Source: Pyricularia pennisetigena (Eukaryota > Ascomycota > Sordariomycetes > Magnaporthales > Pyriculariaceae). From it: a stretch of DNA of 64,000 nt. Within the stretch, counting starts at the first letter, position 1. Each line of letters starts with the position of its first letter. Where the stretch lies: the NCBI RefSeq assembly GCF_004337985.1, contig NW_021940919.1:1833874-1897873 (forward strand), in the 5' to 3' direction. The notes below the pieces were generated by a model. It had not been told where the DNA came from. It made no database searches and worked only from the letters and a program-made list of their open reading frames with translations. The position numbers and the translations under genes are program-made. Positions 1 through 12,600 of the stretch are shown in pieces.

Positions 1-1933
1 CGCCGCTGTACCTGCTCCCGCAGACCATCCCCGTCTGCCTCTCGCTGCACAACGCCGAGTTCCAGGGTCTCTGGCCCATGCGGACGCCCGAGGAGAGCAA
101 GGAGGTGTGCGAGGTGTTTGGGCTCCCGCCCGAGATCGTGACGCAGTACGTCCAGTACGGCGCCGTCTTCAACCTGCTGCACGCGGGCGCCAGCTACCTC
201 CGTCTGCACCAGCGCGGCTTCGGCGCCGTCGGCGTGTCCAAGAAGTACGGCGACCGCTCGCTGGCCCGCTACCCCATCTTCTGGAGTCTCAAGAACATCG
301 GGCAGCTGCCCAACCCGGACCCGTCCGACAGGGACGACTGGGACCCGTCGCAGGAGGCGGAGCAGCAGCAGCAGCAGCCCGAGGACATCGAGATCGACGA
401 GGAGGCCGAGGCCAAGCGCGGCGACCTCAGGCGGCAGGCTCAGGAGTGGGCCGGGCTCCACGTCGACCCGGACGCGGACCTGTTTGTGTTTGTCGGCCGC
501 TGGTCGCTGCAGAAGGGCGTGGACCTGATCGCCGACATCTTCCCCAGCGTGCTGGAGAGGTACCCCAAGACGCAGCTCATCGCCGTCGGTCCCGTCATCG
601 ACCTGTACGGCAAGTTCGCCGCGCTCAAGCTGGAGAAGCTGATGCAAAAGTACCCCGGCCGCGTCTTCAGCAAGCCCGAGTTCACCTCGCTGCCGCCTTA
701 CATCTTCTCCGGTGCCGAGTTCGCCCTGATCCCGTCGCGCGACGAGCCCTTTGGCCTGGTGGCCGTCGAGTTCGGCAGGAAGGGCGCCCTCGGCGTCGGC
801 GCCAGGGTCGGTGGTCTGGGTCAGATGCCCGGTTTCTGGTACACGGTCGAGTCGACCAGCCCCCAGCATCTGCTGTACCAGTTCGAGCACGCCATCACGT
901 CGGCCCTCAAGTGCAAGACCAAGAAGCGCGCGCAGATGCGGGCGTGGTCGGCCAAGCAGCGCTTCCCCGTCGCGCAGTGGCGCATGCAGATCGACGCGCT
1001 CTACGACCAGTCCATCCGCATCCACAACAAGGAGGCGGCCCGGAAGAAGTCGGGAGGCCGCACCGGCAGCAGCCTCTTCCCGCTGAGCCCGTCGGCCCCG
1101 AGCCCGACTCCCAACACCCGCCTCATGGGCAACGCCAGCCCGCTGTCGCCCATCCCCGGCAGCTCGGCCGGGCCGCCCTCTCCCGGCGCCGACGCGGCCA
1201 AGACGAGGTCGCTGATAGGCCCGTCGCCCATGAGCCCCGGCCTCGCGTCCCCCTACGGCGCGCCCGACGACACGCCGCGGCTGAGCGCGCCGCGGTTCCC
1301 CTGGACGGACCTCCCCAGCAGCAACCGCGACTCGACCATCTCGGTCATGACGACGGACAGCACGGGATTCCGGGCGCAGTCCGAGGGTGCAGAGGGCGAC
1401 ATGCTGGGGATGCCGACGCCGCCGCCGCGAAGCTTCTACCAGCAGTCGCGCAACAGCTCGATGCTGTCGCTCAAGGACGTGGTGGGCGAGCGGCACGACT
1501 TCAAGCTGCAAAAAGTGGACCAGAACTTCACCGACAGCAACGAGGAGTTCTACTACGAGTTCAGCGCCATGCTGGACGAGAACCTGACGGCTAAGAACTC
1601 CACCACCGACATGTGCATCGAGACCTTCCTCAAGAAGAGCGAGAAGGAGTGGTTCGCCAGGTACCGCAACGCCAAGCTGGGCATCACGCGCGACTCGAGC
1701 CGCTCGCGCCCCGGTTCGCCGAGCGGAAGCCGCCCGCAGTCGAGGGGTGGCGACAGCCGCAACACGAGCGTCGTCAGTCGTGGCAGGGCCCGTCACCGGA
1801 GCGCGTCCAGGAGTGGTCTGCACATTGTCGACAACTCTGACGAGAGCCAGACGTCGCCCTGGACGGACGATGAGTTTTTGCTTGGGGATGGATACAAGGC
1901 GCCGACGGGTCTGAAAAAGTAAGTCTCATTTGA

Positions 1934-1983
<50 letters not shown>

Positions 1984-3319
1984 TCTTCCCCAAACTAACC
2001 ATTCCACCTCCTCTAGGTTCCTCTCCCGCCGCATCGGCGACTGGCCCATCTACTCCTTCTTCCTCGTCTTCGGCCAGATCATCTCCATCAACTCGTACCA
2101 GATCGTCCTCCTCACGGGCGAGACGTCACAGGAACCCACCAAGCTCTACACGACGGCGGGCACGTACTGCGCGACGTCGCTCATCTGGTTCTTCATGTCG
2201 CGCTACTTCAAGAGCGTGTACGCGCTCTCGATTCCCTGGTTCTTCTTCGGGCTGGCCTTCCTCTGCCTGGGCGTGGCGCCCTTCATCGCCGAGTGGAAGG
2301 TCAGGGGCCCGCTGCAGGACGCCGCGACGGCCTTTTACGCGGCCGGGGCCAGCCACGGCGCCATCGCGTTCGCGCTCAACTTTGGCGACGAGGGCGGCGC
2401 CCCGACCCGGCAGTGGGTGACGCGCGCCCTCGTGGTCACGGGCTTCGCGCAGGTCTACTCGCTCGGCCTCTGGTACTGGGGCACCCTGGTCGCCAACGGC
2501 TCGTACTCGGTGGCCGGCTTCATCGGGGCCACGTCGGTGCCCCGCGCCGTCGTCATCTGCATCCCCATCTGCTTCATCCTCTGGGCCATCGGCATCGTCG
2601 TCTACCTCGGCCTGCCCGACTTCTACCGGCAGTCCCCCGACACCATCCCCGGGTTTTACATCTCGCTGGCCCGCCGCAAGATCGTGCCTTGCTTCTTCGC
2701 CATGGTCATCATCCAAAACTACTGGCTCTCGGCGCCGTACGGACGCAACTGGGCCTTCCTCTTCTCGTCGCAGTTCATCCCGGGCTGGGGCGTGGTGCTG
2801 CTGGCCATCTTCTTCCTGCTGGGCCTCTGGTCCGTGATCCTGTACGCGCTCAGCCGCCTGGCCGACGAGCACACGTGGCTGCTCCCCATGCTGGCCATCG
2901 GGCTCGCCGCGCCGCGCTGGGCCCAGATGCTGTGGGGCGTGTCGGGCATGGGCATGTACCTGCCCTGGATCGGCAACCCCGTGGCCGGCGCCGTCATCTC
3001 GCGCTGCCTATGGCTGTGGCTGGGCCTGCTCGACAACATCCAGGGCGTCGGCTTCGGCATGATGCTGCTCGCCACCCTGACCCGCACCCACGTCCTCGCC
3101 GTCCTCATGGGCGGCCAGGTCCTCGGTTCCGCCTTCACCATGCTTGCCCGCGCCACCAGCCCCAACCGCCTCATCCCCACCGTCACCTTCCCCGACTTTA
3201 GCGAGAGCGTCGGCGCCGGCCTGTCGCAGCCCTGGTTCTGGGCCTGTTTGGGTTTCCAGCTTCTTATCCCCTTGGCCTTTTCCAAGGTTTTCAGGAAGGA
3301 GCAGGTTTCCAAGCCGTAA
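1..3319 (+). CDS. ags1: alpha-1,3-glucan synthase, C-terminal half (5' end outside window)
   Basis: Synthesises cell-wall alpha-1,3-glucan at the plasma membrane. Exons are 1-1918 (first complete codon at 3) and 2017-3319, joined by GTAAGT...CTCTAG; about 1,072 residues lie in the window, against roughly 2,400 for the whole family protein. The first ~360 residues are the glycosyltransferase-5 (glycogen/starch-synthase-like) domain, with HNAEFQGLWP, NLLHAGASYL and GAVGVSKKYG. A Ser/Pro/Arg-rich cytosolic linker follows, and after the intron comes a hydrophobic multi-span region starting FLSRRIGDWPIYSFF, the usual transporter-like C-terminus of Ags proteins. A five-Gln run lies in the GT domain. 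The amylase-like N-terminal part is missing only because the window starts inside the gene. Oddity: the 98-nt intron is almost half poly(T). Family assignment is very secure; the exact paralogue is not. Confidence 0.96.
1937..1982 (+). repeat. 46-nt poly(T) tract in the ags1 intron
   Basis: An uninterrupted T run fills the middle of the intron between the donor at 1919 and the acceptor at 2015-2016. It could act as an exaggerated polypyrimidine tract, or its length may be a sequencing artefact. Confidence 0.95.
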
Positions 3320-3658
3320 AAAAAAAGGGGGAGTGACATGAAGAGAAAGTGTGTTTTTTTTTTGGGGTTTAACTGTACGCCGCAATGTGTCATGATGGCC
3401 AACAAGGGTTTTTATTTTCCTTGGTTTTTTCTTTTCTAATTTGTTGCGTGGCATTACATCTGGTATAAAATAGATCTTGTATAGTTTTATTTTGTTTTTG
3501 TTTGTTTTGGGTTGTTTATAATAAAGTTTTCATTCATTTGCTTGCTCGCCTCCATTGATTGAATTTGATATGCATTCCACTTTTTCTCGAGGTGATCCCG
3601 AGAGAGATGCAATGGATGACAACTTTCATTACTCACATCACCTCCTATCAATCACTCA
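3320..3658. other. convergent 3' intergenic region, ags1 / P450
   Basis: About 340 nt between two convergent stop codons. It is T-rich with TTTG and TTTTG runs, as expected for overlapping 3' UTRs. No gene seen. Confidence 0.6.
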
Positions 3659-5429
3659 TCACTGCCACTGTTTGAGCTCGAGGTCTCTACGCTCAGTCAG
3701 CTTCAGCATCAAGTCGCCCTTCTCCCAAATCACAAAGCTCAGCTGCGAATCCAGCCAGTCCTCCGACGTGCCCTCGGCCAGCTCCACGTCGAACCGCAGC
3801 AGGAGGCGCGAGGCCACCAGGTTCATCTCGGCGTACGCGAGGTTCTTGCCCAGGCAGTCGCGCGGGCCGTAGCTGAAGGGCTTGAAGGCCGCCATGTTGC
3901 TGCCGGCCGCGAGCCTGGCGTCGTGCATCGGGTGGGTCGGGGGCAGGAACCGCTGCGGTCGAAACGAGTCGGGGTCGACAAAGTTGTCCGGGTTGTGGTA
4001 TGTGGCGTTTTGGTAGATGGTCACGATGGTCTTTGGAGACTCTTTTGTTAGCTTGGAGAGAGAGAGATAGAGAGAGACAGAACGAAGAAAACTTACACCC
4101 TTGGGAACAAACTGCCCATCCACCACAGCCCCCGGCGATACACGCGGAGGCTGTTCGGCAAACGGTGGGTGGATGCGGAGCGACTCCTCGATACAGGCGT
4201 GCAGCAGAGGGAGCTGGCTGGCCTGGACAGCCTTGAAGTTGACGTCGGCCTCGCGCTTGAACTTTGTCCGGACCTCGGCGACGACGGCATCTCTGACTGC
4301 GCGGTTCCGCGGCAGGCAGAGCTCGAAGAACAAGGTGGACAGGTTCGTCCCGGTCGTCTCGCTGCCCGCCAGGATCAAGGTGGCCGCGTTGTAAAGCATC
4401 TCCTGGCGGCTCAGTCCATCTCCGGAGCCGGTCTTGCGCATCATGTAGCTCATAAAGTCCCGACGAGGCTTCATTACCGGTCGCCCTTGGGCGTCGAGCG
4501 GGCTGTCCCACGACGGGGCGAGCGGCTCTTCCCCGAGCTCGATGCGGGCCGAGGCCTTGTCGTGCGAATACTTGTTGTTCTCCTCGAGGCGGCTGACCGT
4601 CTGCTCCGGGTCGAGGGACGCCAGCCGGCTCAGACCGGCCTGTCTGAAGAAACGCCTTCTGCTCAAGCCCTTGGCTGCCAGGAAGATGTTGGAGACCCAA
4701 AAGTGGTACCCACCTCGCTCGAGGCTGCCAAACGATTCTCCAAAGGACAGGTCGCCAATGATATCAAAGGTCAGGAAGTTGAGCCAGCTCATCATGTCGA
4801 CGGGCCGGCTGCCTCCCTGCGAAGCTTCCGACAATCGGCATATGAAGAGGTCGACGTAGTGCATGATGAGACCCTCTTGTTCGGCCATGGCCGCCTCGCT
4901 AAACGCGTGGGCCAGGGCGCGTCGCTGGCGGCGGTGGTCTTCCCGCGTCGTGGCATTGATCAGCGACGTTCCGTCCGGTGAACTAAAAGTCCCGGGGCTC
5001 TTGCGGAATTCGGTCGCGTCTCCGCCAGGCCGGTGTGCGAAAATGTCGTTCCAACCGACCGAACCATCGATCATCAGGCGGTTGGGCGCAATTCGTACCG
5101 TCCTGCCATACCGACGATGCAGATCCAGTGCGCGATGAGCAAAAACACCACGGTAGTTTGCCATATAAAGATAGGGAAAGTCTGAAATGGCGAGCCAGAC
5201 CGGGCCCGGGAACTTGGCCAGAGGATGGAACCACAGCCGGTATATTACAATGCCAACCAAATACAATACGTACTGGAGAGGGAGGTACTTGCAAGTTAGT
5301 GACGGGTACCAAAAAAGAAAGCGTAGATTCGTGCGTCCAAGAACGAATACTTACAGCGACAGCCAGAATGACTCCGAGGTAATAGAGCTTCAACAGCCTC
5401 GAGTTAACGACAGCAACAAAAGAGTCCAT
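3659..5429 (-). CDS. cytochrome P450 monooxygenase (cluster gene)
   Basis: Haem-thiolate monooxygenase, ER-anchored, probably oxidising the neighbouring PKS product. Exons on the minus strand are 5429-5355, 5272-4097 and 4030-3659 (introns 5273-5354 and 4031-4096, both with GTAAGT donors), giving 540 residues. The first intron joins a hydrophobic anchor (MDSFVAVVNS...) to YVLYLVGIVIYRLWFHPLAKFPGP, the membrane segment and proline hinge. Visible motifs: I-helix AGSETTGT, K-helix EESLR, PERF-like FRPQRF and haem loop FSYGPRDCLG with the Cys ligand. The second intron restores the VPKG-TIVTIYQ strand; without it the protein has a 22-residue non-homologous insert. It resembles the CYP58/CYP65 (isotrichodermin hydroxylase-like) group, but the substrate is unknown. 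It lies 480 bp downstream of the PKS on the same strand, which supports cluster membership. Confidence 0.93.
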
Positions 5430-5908
5430 GATTGCATTCAAGTGAAGGCATGCGGGGTTTCTGATAAAATAAATAGTTGACTGAATGTCTTGTGTTTCTG
5501 TGAGAAAACAGTCCAAGACTGACAGTCGAAACTGCGCGTCGACTTGCCATTAAATATCCTGGTGATGTTGTTGCGAACCGAAACAACTACGCAAGGGCTC
5601 AGAACTCGGCATTCGCGCTTGCCAAGAGTTCCCGATCTGGTGGTTTTAGAGTGTCAAGAAAATGTGGGCAATAATATTGTACTCCATGTCACCGTATACA
5701 AACCAAAACAAGTCTCCAAAGCGTCGGGATTTGAACCGACTCCGACCGCCGATGAATACGGTCAAGTACCCACTATAATCTAACTAAGAACTCACGACTC
5801 CCCCCTCCTCTCTTTATGCTAAACCTGCCTGAATTCCACCAACTTCCATAACGCCAGCCTCCAACGTTTTTTTTTTTTTTTTTTTTCTCTTTTTTTTCTT
5901 TTCCAAAT
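5430..5908. other. intergenic region, P450 promoter / PKS 3' flank
   Basis: 479 nt with a 20-nt poly(T) at 5867-5886 just beyond the PKS stop. A tRNA-like B-box occurs near 5720-5740 on the minus strand but does not fold as a tRNA. No coding sequence recognised. Confidence 0.5.
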
Positions 5909-6597
5909 TCACGTCTTGTTCAGCTTTGCAATGACAACGTCGCAGAACCCGACAATGCTCGACGCGTTGATGATCTCAAAGGTGGCCAGCACAACCCCCA
6001 GCTCGGCCCTGACCCAGTTCCGAATCTCGACGGCGGCCATGGAGTCGATGCCAAAGGCCGACAGCGGCCTCTCGACGTCGACCTGGTCGACCTCGAGCCG
6101 CAGCGTCTTGGCAAAGTAGGCGCCGACCACACGCACCAGCGCGGCCTTGACGGCGGCCGGCTGCACCGCCTTGCACGACCACAGCATCAGCTGCAGCTCG
6201 CGCAGGTGCTTGCTGTCCGAGTCGTGCTTGGCGCCGCTGGAGCCGCCGCCGCCGCACCCGCCGCGACCGACGCCCCCGCTCGAGCCCTCGCCACCGCCGC
6301 CGGCTTTGGAGCTGGGCATGTTGAAGAGCGCGGCGAACCGGGCGTCGCTGCTTAGATCCGATTGTTCCGGCTGCGGGACGGTCAGGCCCGTGATGATCTG
6401 GCAAGGCGCCGACGGCGGTGGGCTGTTGGGTTGGCGGTGGGGTTTCAGCTGGTTCTGCTGCTGTAGCAGACAAAGCTGGATTATCTTGCGCAGCAGCCGC
6501 TCGTTGATTGGGCTGAGCGTCCCGCCTGCCGTGACCTTAGTCAGATAATCCTGGCTGGCGGCGCCACCATCCCTTTCCGACTGCGGCCCAGTCGCGG

Positions 6598-6629
<32 letters not shown>

Positions 6630-9600
6630 CTTGCAATGTACCCAACGTCTTGGACGGCTCCCAGGTCGACTGCACATGCCGGCAGGCCCATGGCTCGACG
6701 GTGAGCCGCGAGCGCGTCCAGCACGGCGTTGCCCGCTGCGTAGTTCGCCTGGCCCTTGCCGCCCACGATGCCTGAAATGCTGGACAGGAGCGAGAAATAG
6801 TCCAGGTTCAAATTCAAATCAAGCGCGGCTCGGTGCAGGTTTAGCGCGCCGGCAATCTTGCAGCCCGTGGCTTCGTGGTATTCGGTCAAGGTCATGGTTG
6901 CAAATGGCCGATCCTGTTTTTGAAAACAAATTGTTGGTTAGTATGGATAGTTGCCTTTTAAGTTGAGTGACGATAAATTAAAAAAAAAAAAAAATAAAAT
7001 AAAATAAAATAAAAGAAATAAAATAAAATAAAATAGAATAAGAAGCAAATAAAAAAAGGGGGATTGTCCCATACTCGTAAAACCATAGCACCATGAACTA
7101 TACCCCCGATTGGCATCTTTGTCCTGGCAAACGCCGCCTTGACATCCTCGAGCGACGTCACATCGGCCTGGAGCACGTCGAGGTGACAGCCAAGCGATGC
7201 CAAAGTCCGACGTAGTTTGCCAGGCACGTTTGCGCCTCGCGAGAGAGAAGCAATGTTCCTGGCGCCCATTTCCTTGGCGAGGTAGACGGCAAGACTGCCG
7301 CCCAGCCCAGCGAGACCGCCGACGATCAGATGGCACACGTCTGATCGCAGCTGGGACGGCAAGTGAGGGGATTGTCGGATGGGCACGACGGTACCAGCCT
7401 CTCTTGTCGTTTCCACCTCAGCGATCTGCTCTTGCTCCCCCGCCCGACCACTGTTGTTCACCGGCCCGTTTCGTGACACGACAAGCTTGCCCATGTGCGT
7501 GCCCTGCCTCAGCAGGCGGAAGGCGTCGGCCACGCGATCAAAGCGGAAAGTCTGCCGGGGGAATATAGGCTTGACGGCGCCCTTCTCCAACAGGCGGAAC
7601 AGATCCGCCATGACGACCTTGACGGTCGAGTCGGGGAAGAAGCGCGGCGACGTATCCAGGGCGCGGTACGACACGTTGCGCGTGAAGGGCTCCATGGGCA
7701 GCGCGTGGCGGGCGAGCATGTCCTTCTTGCCGATCTCGACGAGCGTCCCGTTGGGGGCGAGCAGGTGCCACGAGGCCTCGAGCAAGGGGCCGGTCAGCGA
7801 GTTGAGCACCAGATCGACGCCGGCACCGTCGGTCAGGCGGCGGATCTCGTGGGCGAAGTCGGGCGTCCGCGACGAAAAGACGTGGTCCGCCGGGACGCGC
7901 AGCTCGTCCACCAGGAACTGCTTCTTGGCCTCGCTGCCGACCGTCGCGAACACCTCGACGCCGCCGACGGTACCGCACAGCTGCATGGCCGCGTTGCCCA
8001 TGCCGCCCGCGGCCGAGTGGACGAGCACGCGCATGCCGCTGCGCAGGCCGCCGAGGTTGAAGAGCGCGTGCATGGCCGTGATGTACACGACGCACAGCGT
8101 GGCCGCGTCCTCGAAGCTCAGGTGGTCGGGGATGGCGTGCACGCGCTCAGTGGTGGTCCGCACGCGGTTCGCCAGCGACGCGCGGCTGAAGACCACGACG
8201 CGCTGCCCGGGCCGGAACGCCGTCACGTCCGAGGCCACGCGCACCACCACGCCCGCCGCCTCCTCTCCCAGCCGGTGCTCGTCGGCCGGGACCAGGCCCA
8301 TGGTGACGGCGACGTCTTTGTAGTTGAGCCCCGACGCGTGCACCTCCACCTCGACGTGGTTGGGCGGGAGCTCGGCCGCCACCGCCGTCTCGGCGAAGCA
8401 CAGCGAGTCGATGCTGCCCAGCCGCTCGGCCCGGAGCTGCACGTAGACCGAGGGGTTGTCTGTCGCCGTGAACAAGTCGCCCTTGCGGACGTCGGCACGC
8501 TCGAGCTTCGCCCGGTTGAGGGTGGCGTCGGGTATGATGCGACTAATGTGCAGGATGCCTCGGCGCTCGACGAATTCACTTTCGGCATCTCGCTTGCTGC
8601 CCCCGGGACAGAGGAGCTGCTGCAGGCACGATTCGATGGCATCGACACCACGACAAAACTCATCTGCGATGGACTCCTGGCTCAAATCCAGGCTGATCAG
8701 ACGCAGATGTGGCTCCTCTCGCCGCACGGAACGCATCAGTCCGTTGATGGCTGCTCGTTCCGGATCTATCTCTTCCATGCTTTGCTCCTGTCCGTCGCCA
8801 TGTAAGCCAACGGCGCCCGTGGTAAGCCACAGGATCCGACACTCTTTGGAGATGAGCATCTGTAAAGCGTCCCATTGGCTCTGGGTGATTCTAGACATGA
8901 CTGATCCGTACAGCTCATCGTATACCAAGACAATGCTGCCCGCTTGAACCTGGCCATTGTCGCCACCGACATGGCTGAGAGAAACGTTCCAGCCGGCGGC
9001 TTTGAGCTTCTCCCGAAGGGCATGAGATTTGCCCTGAAACTCTTCTGTAAAGTGAAAGACGGTGAGCGAACTTGCGGCAGCACCAGGGCCAACAGCGCTC
9101 GGCTGAACTCGACTGGTCAAACTGGGTTGAGCTGCCGGAGAAGCAGGGCTTGTGGAGAGAAGAAGCATTGCATCCTCCCCGTCCGAAAGTGTCAAGATGA
9201 CGTCGAATCCAGCTCCCCCGGCCGTGTTTTGCACAAGCTCAATATCCGACTGGCAGTGTGCAAAGGCGCCTATGACTACGGCATAAGCGGTGCTCTTATC
9301 ACGCATCCCATCGTGGACCGTCTTTAGCATGCTGCGCAACCCCGCCGCCGCCGTGATGTGCTCCCTGTTGATGTTGACGATGGCCAAATCGTACTCGTCA
9401 TCTCCGGGGAGCACAGATCCAGCCATGGAGATGTCGGCGAGACTAAAGTTGGCGTTGGGCAAAAGCGAGTAGCGGTCTTGGATCGCCAGCAAGGTCTGCG
9501 GCTCGGCCGAGACGAAATGGTACGAGGCACAAATGTCCTGCCGGACGCGGTTGCATTCCTCATCGGCGTTTGCATCGGGGAGCCATCCAAGAGCCACGAC

Positions 9601-12600
9601 GGAGTTTTGGTCGTCAGTCCCATCGCCTCTCTTCTCGCTGGTGCCGACTTCGAGCACCTTGGGGTACGGCAGTTTGTGGCAGACCAAGTCCAGGACGAGC
9701 TGTATTTTATCATTCCACGTCGAGCGGGGTCTCATTGCTTCTATGCCGCGAGCAGTGAGGAGAGACACGTCGGGTTTCCACACCAGGCCGTGGTACACGT
9801 GGCTTATGGCGAGGTCCTCGTGCGCATCGACGCGGTTCCAGTGAAAGCCCCTGATTTGCAAGAGGTGCGTGCCGTCCACTGCATCGTAGACGTCGCACGA
9901 CCCCACGCTGTCCTCGGGGACGCCGGGCCTGCGACTGCCGGTGGGACGGACGCTCGACACGACCACGGCTTTGCTCCCCAGGTCGGGCCGCGTCCGAGGA
10001 CGGACCGTCATGGTGATGCTCTCTATCAGCGGAGGGACCGTCACGACGCCGACGGCCGCGCGGTCGCCCTTCCACAGCGCCGGGATGAAGGCCTGCGTGA
10101 CCGAGTCGAAAGCGACGGGGTGCAGAGTCCCCCGCGTCTCATACCACGGCTGCATCGGTCTCGCCTCTGCCTCGCCGTCGCCGCCCTGCGCAGAGGCCAC
10201 GGCCACGACGGGCGGATCCATCGACAGCAGGTTCCGGGTATCCTGCATCCCGGGCGTGCATTCCAACTGCACGAGGCGCTGAAAGTGCGGGCCAAAGTTG
10301 TACCCGGCGTCGCGGAAAGCCCCGTACCAGGCGGCCCCCGGGTCCGCGTCGTGCAGCGGGCCGATCTGCTCGGCGCTCGCGGCTGGGTGCTGGCGCCAGG
10401 TGCCAGAGGCTGCATCTGCGCCCGAGTCGACGACGCGGATCAGGCCTGTGCAGTGCTCCGTCTTGCTGCTGGTGTCTTTGAGGTTGGGCACCGAGAAGAT
10501 CTGGAACGTGAACCATCCGCCCAGGTTTGTCCTCTCGCGCGCCAGCGTCGTCACCAGCCGGCAGTCTTCCCGGCCATCGAGGACCAGGGCACGGAGAATC
10601 TTGACGTCCTGCAGCTGGAACTGATAGCTCGGCGATGGCGGCTTGGCAGGGAGCAGGCCCTCTCCGCTGGAGCTGCCGTTCTGGCTGCCCCTCCGCCACT
10701 CGGTCATGCTGGCCGTCTGATACGCGGCTTCGACTGCCATGGCGACGTATGCAGCGCCCGGCATGACGACCTGCTCCCCGATCTTGTGGTCCCGCAGCCA
10801 GGCCACGTCGGCGAGGTGCAGCACCTTGGAAAACGTCGGGCTGCTCCACGGCGTACCGAGCACCTTGGCCCCGAGAAGGTCGTGCGTGATAAAAGGCCTG
10901 TGGCGCCAGTCGCGACTCGCGGGTCCTTCGTGCCAGTACCGCGTGGAGTGATCCCATTGGTAGTTGGGGAGGTCGACCACCACTCGGGGCGCCGTCGTCC
11001 GTGCGGCTCCTGGTTCCGCCTTTTTCACAACGCTCGTCTTTTTGTCTGCGCCGGCGGAGTCGTAATACCCGTTGACCTTGGCCAGCGGTATGGGGACGCC
11101 TGCGGCAAACAGCTGACCTGCCACTGCCACCAGAGGGTATACGCTGTTGGCTCCTCGCTTCAGGGCCGAGGTGTACTTGACCTTGGACGCGAACCCTGGG
11201 TTCCCGGCGCCGTCGACGTGTTTAATCACTTGGGAGACGGGTCCCGCCAGGGCGTTGCTGGGCCCGACCTCGATGAGCATCAAATCGGCCTCGCCAGCAG
11301 CCTCGGACCCGTCAAGAATCATGCCGGTCAAAGCCTGGTGGAACAGGACCGGCATCACCATGTTGCTCTTCCAGTACTTTGCGTCCACCGCCGCCGCCGC
11401 CGATCGAGAATCGATGCGGTTGCCGGTGACGGACGAGAACCAAACCGCCGAGCCCTGTCGGTGTTGTATTCTCGAGTCTTGCCCACCAAAATCGCAAAAC
11501 TCATCGAGGGTCTTCTTGTAATCAGAGGCTACGGAGGCCATATAGGGAGAGTGGTAAGCCAAGTCCACCTGGAGAAGACGAGCAAAATGGCCATCCTCTT
11601 TCAGCCTGGCCTCCAGCGCCGTCAGAGAGGATACTGGTCCGGATATGGTGAGACTGGAAGGGCTGTTGTAGCATGCGATATGCACACCAGCTGCCTCTGA
11701 GCTCTTGTCATTGATCTCGTCTAGATACGACCGAGCCACGTCCGGCCCGACTCCGATCGCCAGCATGCCAAGAGACGCCGCGGCTTGTTGCTGTCCCTCC
11801 GCCTCCATCATCCGCTTGGAGCCGTAGCCACGGAAGTAGGCCGTCTTGATGGCGTCGGCCGAGCTCATGTAGCCCGCCGCCACGGCAGCCGCGATCTCCC
11901 CGGACGAGTGGCCCAGCACGGCGGACGGCTTCACGTCCCAGTCGGCCAGGACAGCCAGGATAGCTAGCTGCAGGGCGGTGACGAGCGGCTGCGAGAACTC
12001 GGGCTTGCGGACGACGTCGGGCCTGCGGGGCTGTTTCAGCTCGTCGACGAGCCTCCAGGCGGGGCGCATCGGCTCCGGCAGCGCCTGCAGCACCTCGTCC
12101 AGCGCCCGGACGGTGCGGGCGGCCGCCGGGTACGTGTCCAACAGCTCCCGGCCCATCTGCGACCACTGCGCGCCCTGGCCGGTGAAGACCATGGCGATGC
12201 GGCGGCCGGCCGCGCGCGTCTTGTCCGAGGAGAAGGCGTTCCACTCGATCTGGTCCGTGGCCCGCGTCACGGTAAAGGCCCGGTTGAAGTGGTGCGTTCG
12301 GCGTTCGGACAGCGTGTAGGCCAGGTCGCTCAGCCGCACCTCGATGGCCGGGTTGAGGAGGTGCCTTTCCAGCGCGTCGATGTTGCGCCGGAGCGAGTCT
12401 TGGTTGTTGGCCGACACTACGAGGAGCTGCGGGCGCTGTCGCGTCGGGCCGTCCATGTCGTCGTCGTCGTCGTCGACGTCGTCGTCCATCTCCAGCATCC
12501 CATTGGAGCCGGACAAGGAGCCAGGTGCTCCTTGTTGCTGATGGGACAAGACGTAATGTTGCCGGTCCCCGGCGTCGGATCCGAGCAGGATCGATGGCGA

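Noticed and set aside
5705..5795. tRNA-like sequence on the minus strand (B-box GGTTCAAATCC, A-box-like TAGATTATAGTGGG)
   Set aside because: T-stem pairs only with an eight-base loop, no valid anticodon loop is formed, and no acceptor stem pairs with GCTTTGG. At best a decayed tRNA or tRNA-derived repeat.
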